Shown here: positions 7,363 to 11,771 of the stretch, piece after piece | Numbering within the stretch: position 1 is the stretch's first letter | How the letters are laid out: each line of letters opens with the position of its first letter | Source: Cephalothrix simula | Lineage: Eukaryota > Nemertea > Palaeonemertea > Archinemertea > Cephalotrichidae | Assembly (NCBI GenBank): GCA_035591015.1 | Contig: JAXIUW010195622.1 | Span: 1 to 11,771 of the forward strand | Direction: 5' to 3' | Length of the DNA stretch: 11,771 bases | Notes under the pieces: model-generated | The model's database searches: none | The model's input: the letters and a program-made list of their open reading frames with translations, nothing else | What the model was told of the DNA's origin: nothing | Translations under genes and position numbers: made by a program

Positions 7363-7521
7363 TTACCAGTCGAGGTCAACTTTAATAATCATGTGATCAA
7401 AGATGGCGGAAAATATTTGGGGATAGTCCAGCTTTATTTTTGGGGGAGTAATCACTCCCATATAAATTATAAAAAAGTATGAGGTCACTGTAGATATGTA
7501 TAAGGGGTCACAATGATAAGA
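7363..7521 (-). other. Open stretch of 52 codons ending at a GTAAGT motif
   Basis: This minus-strand frame follows a TAA (7524-7522) and ends at the TAA inside the donor-like GTAAGT at 7366-7361. It includes the run MGVITPPKIKLDYPQIFSAI. It lies in the same frame as 7018-7356 and as the longer 7546-7905 frame. This suggests one decayed open frame, or exons separated by short introns. No protein family is recognised. Confidence 0.3.
7444..7459. repeat. Short hairpin GGGAGT/ACTCCC
   Basis: A perfect 6-bp inverted repeat with a 4-base loop (AATC). It is too short to be called a terminator or element, and there is no other support. Confidence 0.3.
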
Positions 7522-7545
7522 TTACTACGTCATCCAGCAAAATAC

Positions 7546-7905
7546 TTACAGGTAACAACGCCAAGGACGGTTTTTCAAATCGAATTTCGGTTTCGCGCTG
7601 GGACTAAATGTCGCGGATGCATTATTGTAAAATGGACAAAATTTTGAATAAAATCGACGAACCCCCTTGAAAAATGTACCTGGGGTAGGAAAAGGGTTGG
7701 CCAAGAATATCAGGCGGCTAAAAATTTTCCAGCGGTCACTTCCGATTTTTTTGCAAATTTTAAGATTAGTATTGTCGCTTATGGGAAATGCATAGGTGAT
7801 CTCTACCCAAATATTTTGCAAGGCATGTTTTTCGATCACGTGATTATCAAGGGTGTTTTCGAGTAATAAGTTTGAAATAAGTGATGTAAATAAAACATGC
7901 CTCAA
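7546..7905 (-). other. 119-codon minus-strand open frame of unknown nature
   Basis: The frame runs from a TTG at 7905 to a TAA at 7548-7546. That stop lies within a strong donor-like motif (CCT followed by GTAAGTATT). Readable portions such as NIWVEITYAFPISDNTN are not recognised as any family. It shares its frame with 7363-7521 and 7018-7356, separated only by three clusters of stop codons over about 890 nt. In AT-rich DNA an open frame of this size can occur by chance at least once per ten kilobases, so evidence for a real protein is weak. Confidence 0.25.
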
Positions 7906-7954
7906 TTAAGAACGACAGAACTGTGTCTAGGTATCTTTTCGACATGAATAAATC

Positions 7955-8030
7955 TTAGTAGGAACAATGGCCGTTAAAAAAATGGCGACCAAAAAGGTGT
8001 GGAGACGTACCGACACATTGTTTCTACTAA
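7955..8030. repeat. Inverted repeat TTAGTAGGAACAATG/CATTGTTTCTACTAA
   Basis: The 15-bp arms (7955-7969 and 8016-8030) match at 14 positions and flank a 46-bp spacer. TGTGTCTAG near 7922 and CTAGACACA near 8087 form a possible outer pair, so the whole 7922-8095 block may be a small foldback element. Confidence 0.45.
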
Positions 8031-8039
8031 TCTTAAAGA

Positions 8040-8053
8040 TACATGTACATGTA
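8040..8053. repeat. 14-bp palindrome TACATGTACATGTA
   Basis: A perfect self-complementary 14-mer. Related CATGTACATG or TACATGTA copies occur near 1672, 6502, 8286 and 9084. It is a recurrent short word of this genome, not a mapped regulatory site. Confidence 0.5.
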
Positions 8054-8909
8054 GAACACACATCAGTTACCATGGTTACAGACATCTAGACACAATACAC
8101 TGAGAAATGTTTTATTCACATCAATTGAATACATTCTTTTTATACCCTTCTTCATATAATTCATGAAGAACTAAGGCTGATAGCAATGGTATTTTCTATA
8201 TCTTATTTTCGAACCGCATTCCCGATATGTCATAAAATTTCGCATTGAATTATTTTACGTACATAGGGTTCATGTAGATGATTAGTACATGTAATGTATT
8301 AAGCATCTGGAAAACTATAGGCTAGACACAGTTCAGACGATCTTTATGAGGTGCAACATTGTAAATTATAAAAGTGCAACCATATATTTTATGAAATTTT
8401 ACTAAAATTTACACTAATCTAACTTTTGTATCTTAAATCATAGAAAAAAAGTCATTTCAAAATAATAAGGATACGGATATACGGTTGAAAATACCACACC
8501 AAAACACTCGTTTGGCAGTACATGCTTTGATATCTTTGACACATGTTATAAAACTATAAAATGAACATAAATTTTCACTCGAAGTCTAAAATCATGCAAA
8601 AAGACATTCAAAATTATATATACACCGGGTAATTTTGAATAATTTAAACTCAGAAAAACTCCCATCTTTCTTTTTTTATGTTAAAATGACGTTATTTATC
8701 AAATTCTATGGCTAGTTTTGGCATGCTGTTTTTTGAACTAAAGTGACGTCACTAAGGAGTAAGAATTTTTTGACGAGAAGTTATCTAGTTAAAGATTAGT
8801 TGAACAAGTTAAAAGAGGAAACATGATGATAAAACAAAAGTACAGAAATAGAGTATTAGTATTAGTGTATATCCTTTGAAGCTTCGTAAAAATATTTCTT
8901 AGAACAATA

Positions 8910-9168
8910 CACAAATAGCTGAAAAATTGAAAACCAGACGGTGGCTCCCAAAAAAAGGCACTACCTACCGATGTTCTCGGAAAAGTTGGATCGGTAAAGA
9001 GTTTTGCATTTATAATTTGCAAATTAAAATTTAGCATGCGAGTTTTTCATCGCTAAGGGGGATGACGTCATAAAATTTGAATATACATGTACCTGATAAG
9101 GTTTGACATCTTTTATCAGTGGGCATTCCTTTTTGGAAGCAACAGACTGCATGCAGCATGTATTTGTG
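8910..9168. mobile_element. Possible third TA-flanked element with CACAAATA ends
   Basis: CACAAATAG at 8910 is preceded by TA, and TATTTGTG ending at 9168 is followed by TA. A second loosely matched block (GGCTCCCAAAAAAAGG near 8943 against CCTTTTTGGAAGC near 9128) sits inside. The ends resemble those of the elements at 3992 and 4724, but the match is short. Confidence 0.25.
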
Positions 9169-9291
9169 TATTGTAAATTATTCATTAAAAACATATCATT
9201 GGTTAAAATCAATCAGGTAAACTTCAAAATATCGAATTTCAATACTTGTAAAAACTTCAAAAATGTACACATATTAGGTCAGCAGCACGTC

Positions 9292-9438
9292 TCACTCACC
9301 ACTTATCATCCTGACAGTACTGGTTCCCCGCCTTGTTTGGGAAGTTCTTAGGGAAGGAATAAGTTTTCGACGTTCTCGGAGTAGCACTGAGAGAACTTTT
9401 TCTGTAACAAATCTGTTACCTAGGGTTAGGGTTATGCA
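9292..9438 (-). other. Arg-rich 48-codon open stretch
   Basis: The minus-strand frame runs from after TAA (9441-9439) to TGA (9294-9292). It includes VTEKVLSVLLRERRKLIPSL and a Thr/Arg-rich end, TSQTRRGTSTVRMISGE. There is no in-frame ATG near its start. The surrounding sequence is less AT-rich than the intron average. It is most likely part of an interspersed repeat; I do not recognise a protein family. Confidence 0.25.
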
Positions 9439-10336
9439 TTAACCTCTTGCCTCATCTTCGTTATCTTTGGGATGAAATGGCCTAAGACTTTCGATTATCA
9501 CCGTTTTTCGATGGGAATGACCTTGTTAGATATGCCTAATTTATATTCGATGATTTCATTTTGAGTACTTCTCATCATAAGTGAGCTGCTGCCGACCTAA
9601 TATTTTCAAAAAATGAAAATTTTATCATGGTTTTGCAGTTCGACATTTCAAATTAATTCAATTCATTATTACCTGAAATATAAATTTTTAAAAGATAGGA
9701 AATTTAGTTAGTTTAATTCAGTTTTTTTTTTCATTTCTAGTCATGCCACCTATTATTTAACTACACAAGCAAAAGCAAACATGAGAGCTAAAATAGCATT
9801 ACCTCCTGGAGCTGTAATAATAAGCATACAAGGTATAGTAGCTATACTATTGTTTTCTTTAGTAAAAAAGACACTAACATGAATAATATGAATTTACTAA
9901 AAGCAATGTAATAAAGAGCAAAATTTTTTATCTACTCGTAGGAAGCCATTAGCCGTAGATTAATAAATTGAATATCTCGATGGCGCAAAAGTATTATTTT
10001 TCATATCTTTAACTTTGTACCCTGTATGAAAACATCAGGCCTGAAAACATGGTACTGGTAGTCTCTGTACCTCAATATAGTTATAGTTTACGTCATCGGA
10101 ATCCTACAACTATTAGGCTTCCACAGATACATGTCGTAATGGTCTTCAAGTATAACTTATCATGTAGGCGTACTGAATATGCACTACTATGTTGTGCATA
10201 ACAATTCTTTAACTCTAGCTTTTGTAATGTTGTAAATTATGGATTGATATTAACTACTTTTCTGTGCTTTGTGGCCTAAAAAATTAAGTAAAAGAACCAG
10301 TAGTTGTGAACTAGCACTAGCACGACTGCAACATTT

Positions 10337-10388
10337 TGACATGTCACTACTTTCAGATTATGACATGTCACTGCTTGTTGACATGCCA
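10337..10388. repeat. Three copies of TGACATGTCA-like palindrome
   Basis: TGACATGTCA occurs at 10337-10346 and 10361-10370, and TGACATGCCA at 10379-10388, with spacings of 24 and 18 bp. Neighbouring bases (CACTAC, CACTGC, CACAAC) are also partly shared, so this is a degenerate short tandem repeat. It lies 70-120 nt downstream of the repeat-2 exon donor on the filamin strand. Confidence 0.55.
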
Positions 10389-10456
10389 CAACTGTGACAG
10401 AACTAAACTAACACAACCAAAGCGAAAAAAATATAAGGTCAAGGTCAAGGACTAAC

Positions 10457-10663
10457 CTGGGGCGATTCCGACACCATATGGACTCTTTGGGATGGGTTTA
10501 CCAGCGAATATAATATTGATAGTGATGAGGCCTTCCTCCTTGGGAACATATTCGACCATGTACCTGTCAGGGTCTTTGGCGTCTTTTGTAATTTTCGTTT
10601 TAATAGTATCTTTATGACCATGGGGATCAACAATCCATACTTCAACCATACCATGACCTGCAC
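10457..10663 (-). CDS. FLN: Filamin exon: second half of Ig-like repeat 2
   Basis: This 207-bp minus-strand exon encodes GAGHGMVEVWIVDPHGHKD, a variable middle (KITKDAKDPDRYMVEYVPKE) and EGLITINIIFAGKPIPKSPY, ending GVGIAP. These are the hallmarks of a filamin Ig-like repeat: the AGAG turn, the V-x-I-x-D-P strand, Y-x-V-x-Y-x-P, the G-x-x-x-I-x-I-x-F-A-G strand and I-P-x-S-P-Y. It aligns best with vertebrate repeat 2, and the next filamin-type exon aligns with repeat 3, so order agrees. It enters in phase 1 after CCCACTAG (AG at 10665-10664) and leaves in phase 1 at GTTAGT (10456). A second AG six bases downstream could give a variant two residues shorter; conservation of AGAG favours the first. 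The repeat's first half lies beyond the right edge. Confidence 0.93.
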
Positions 10664-10730
10664 CTAGTGGGTAGAAATTTAAATTAGTAACAGCTAATTT
10701 TAATTAGATCACATTCACAGCTTATTTTAA

Positions 10731-11061
10731 CAGGGTGGCCACTGTTTCATGATTTTCATTTTCCCTGAATTTTCCCTGATTTCCAGGACTCTTCGCAAAA
10801 AATTCCCTGAATGCGTAGGCAAAAAATTTGGAAAAATTCATTAGTGGCAAAATTTCATCATAACCGTAAACGATTTTTTATGCATAAAGCGCATAACCAC
10901 AAAGATATTTTATGCGTGAAGCGACACATTTTTATTGCATAAACCCTGGAAAAATAACATTCCCTGACTTTTCCCTGACAGAGTCATTTTTTGTGAAATT
11001 CTACGACTTTTAAAGGCTAAATTGAAATTCTCTGACATTTCTCAGGTGAGTGGCCACCTTG
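10731..11061. mobile_element. 331-bp TIR MITE with CAGGGTGGCCACT ends
   Basis: The left end CAGGGTGGCCACTG (10731-10744) matches the reverse complement of the right end (CAAGGTGGCCACTC, 11061-11048) at 12 of 14 bases. Direct TTTAA copies flank it (10726-10730 and 11062-11066), consistent with a short or TTAA-type target duplication. The interior repeats TTCCCTGA-type words in both halves and has several TTTATGC-like copies near 10877-10940. There is no coding capacity. Elements with such CAGGG-GGCCAC ends and internal CCCTGA words are common in invertebrates. A Kolobok- or hAT-like source is possible but not established. It lies 67 bp from the acceptor side of the repeat-2 exon. Confidence 0.7.
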
Positions 11062-11182
11062 TTTAATATTGAAGACTTCAACGAATTGACCTTACAAGGT
11101 CACGACATTTTTTTGAATAATTAGATTATGATTAACATAAACATTAGGGCAATCTCGTTAGGTCATATGTACACTCCACCTC

Positions 11183-11221
11183 TATATTGCCAGAAAATTG
11201 AGGTTCGAATTTTCCAATATA
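11183..11221. repeat. Imperfect hairpin TATATTG/CAATATA
   Basis: TATATTG (11183-11189) pairs with CAATATA (11215-11221), continued by GAAAATT against AATTTTC around an 8-base loop. It is a compact stem of about 14 pairs with a small bulge. Confidence 0.45.
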
Positions 11222-11235
11222 CAGTGGTTTGAACA

Positions 11236-11560
11236 AATTAACGGGTAAAATATACCAGGAGGGGGAAGTTGATGGATAAAATTTGCAGCACATATGCTTA
11301 TTATATTACAAATCCCTCCCAAGGTACCCACCCACCCTCAAAAATTGCCAATTTTGCAAATTTTTATACCTAATTTTCCACCGTTATATGCAATTTTTCC
11401 ACTTTAGTACTTTTTCAAAATTCCACAAAAAGTATTTTTTTAGATCCTGAGAAAAAATTTACTTCAAAAATCATAAATAGCAAAAAATTGCATTTTCAAG
11501 AATAAGTTGCAAATATGTGTTGCATGAACAACTCCTCCCCTCCCCCCTCGATTTTACAAA
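11236..11560. repeat. Probable degraded foldback element
   Basis: GCAGCACATATGCTTATT near 11286 corresponds to the reverse complement of AATAAGTTGCAAATATGTGT near 11502. The purine block CAGGAGGGGGAAG near 11257 is mirrored by CTCCCCTCCCCCCTCG near 11533, and GGTAAAAT by ATTTTAC. The arms are diverged and no target duplication was identified. Confidence 0.4.
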
Positions 11561-11771
11561 TCATCATTTGTTTTCCAATTGACTATTCAAAAAGGATAAT
11601 TGTAAATTGAGGGGGTTACTGTAATCTTTGACATAAATTCATAAATAAGTAGTTAAAATTAAGGTTGAACATAAAAACAGGTTGATTAAAATAATGGAAT
11701 TTTTATTATATTATTAGTATGAAATATCTAAACCCAAATACCAAGTTAAATATTTGAAATTACCATAAAAT

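Larger units (their letters stand above)
8056..10336. other. Intron stretch without a supported gene
   Basis: The interval has AT-rich sequence, a possible third TA-flanked element (8910-9168), a 48-codon minus-strand open stretch (9292-9438) and two TTAGGG-like units near 9421. I see no exon with filamin similarity. Confidence 0.45.
3133..10456 (-). other. Large filamin intron (7.3 kb) packed with repeats
   Basis: The intron joins the repeat-2 exon donor (GTTAGT at 10456, minus strand) to the linker exon acceptor. It holds the two back-to-back TA-flanked elements (3992-5543), several minus-strand open stretches and small palindromes. In 5546-7017, and in most of 8110-10330, I see no gene or firmly recognisable element, only AT-rich sequence. 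Confidence 0.7.
10664..11771 (-). other. Filamin intron upstream of the repeat-2 exon (runs off right edge)
   Basis: No further filamin coding sequence is visible to the end of the window. The interval contains a TIR element (10731-11061), a short hairpin (11183-11221) and a foldback-like region (11236-11560). The remainder is AT-rich. Confidence 0.65.

Noticed and set aside
7395-7406. AAGATGGCGGA, a YY1-like promoter word on the plus strand
   Set aside because: A single motif with no open frame or other promoter support on that strand.
9419-9435. Telomere-like TTAGGG units
   Set aside because: Only two units are present; too short to indicate a telomere or a real interstitial array.
10436-10447. 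Direct repeat AGGTCAAGGTCA resembling a nuclear receptor site
   Set aside because: Only one short pair in an intron near a donor; a chance match is likely and nothing else supports it.
11200-11213. GGTTCGAAT resembling a tRNA/SINE B box
   Set aside because: The match is partial, no convincing A box lies upstream, and the block is explained by the hairpin at 11183-11221.

Overview
The window is an intron-rich, AT-rich (roughly two thirds A+T by eye) stretch of an animal genome. It is most likely from a lophotrochozoan and probably a bivalve mollusc. This rests on the filamin-type coding exons, the large introns, the dense non-autonomous transposons, an L1/Tx1-type LINE tail and the recurrent TACATGTA/CATGTACATG palindromes. 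The species cannot be named from the sequence alone.

The host gene is filamin on the minus strand, spanning the whole window. Three of its exons are visible, in transcription order. Exon 10663-10457 carries the second half of an Ig-like filamin repeat corresponding to vertebrate filamin repeat 2. Exon 3132-2992 encodes a 47-residue Pro/Gly/Lys/Thr linker built on P-K-T-P-G-G units. Exon 2136-1999 carries the first half of repeat 3. All three begin and end in intron phase 1 (207, 141 and 138 bp, each divisible by three). The linker exon can therefore be included or skipped without disturbing the frame. It would insert a basic, disordered hinge between repeats 2 and 3. The actin-binding domain and the rest of the rod lie outside the window.

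The introns are filled with mobile DNA. The far left (1-1321) is the 3' end of an L1/Tx1-like LINE in antisense orientation to filamin. A foldback MITE with CRE-like palindromes lies at 1684-1795. Two related TA-flanked elements sit back to back at 3992-4717 and 4724-5543, the second a strong foldback. A TIR element with CAGGGTGGCC ends (10731-11061) lies 67 bp from the repeat-2 exon, and another foldback-like region follows at 11236-11560.

Several minus-strand open stretches without an early start codon (3457-3612, 7018-7356, 7363-7521, 7546-7905, 9292-9438) look partly protein-like and some sit next to good splice sites. They could be repeat-derived open frames or alternative terminal exons of filamin; the sequence alone cannot decide. 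No RNA gene, CRISPR array or bacterial-type element is present. The best candidates for something undescribed are the modular linker exon and the in-phase alternative tail exon at 7301-7018.
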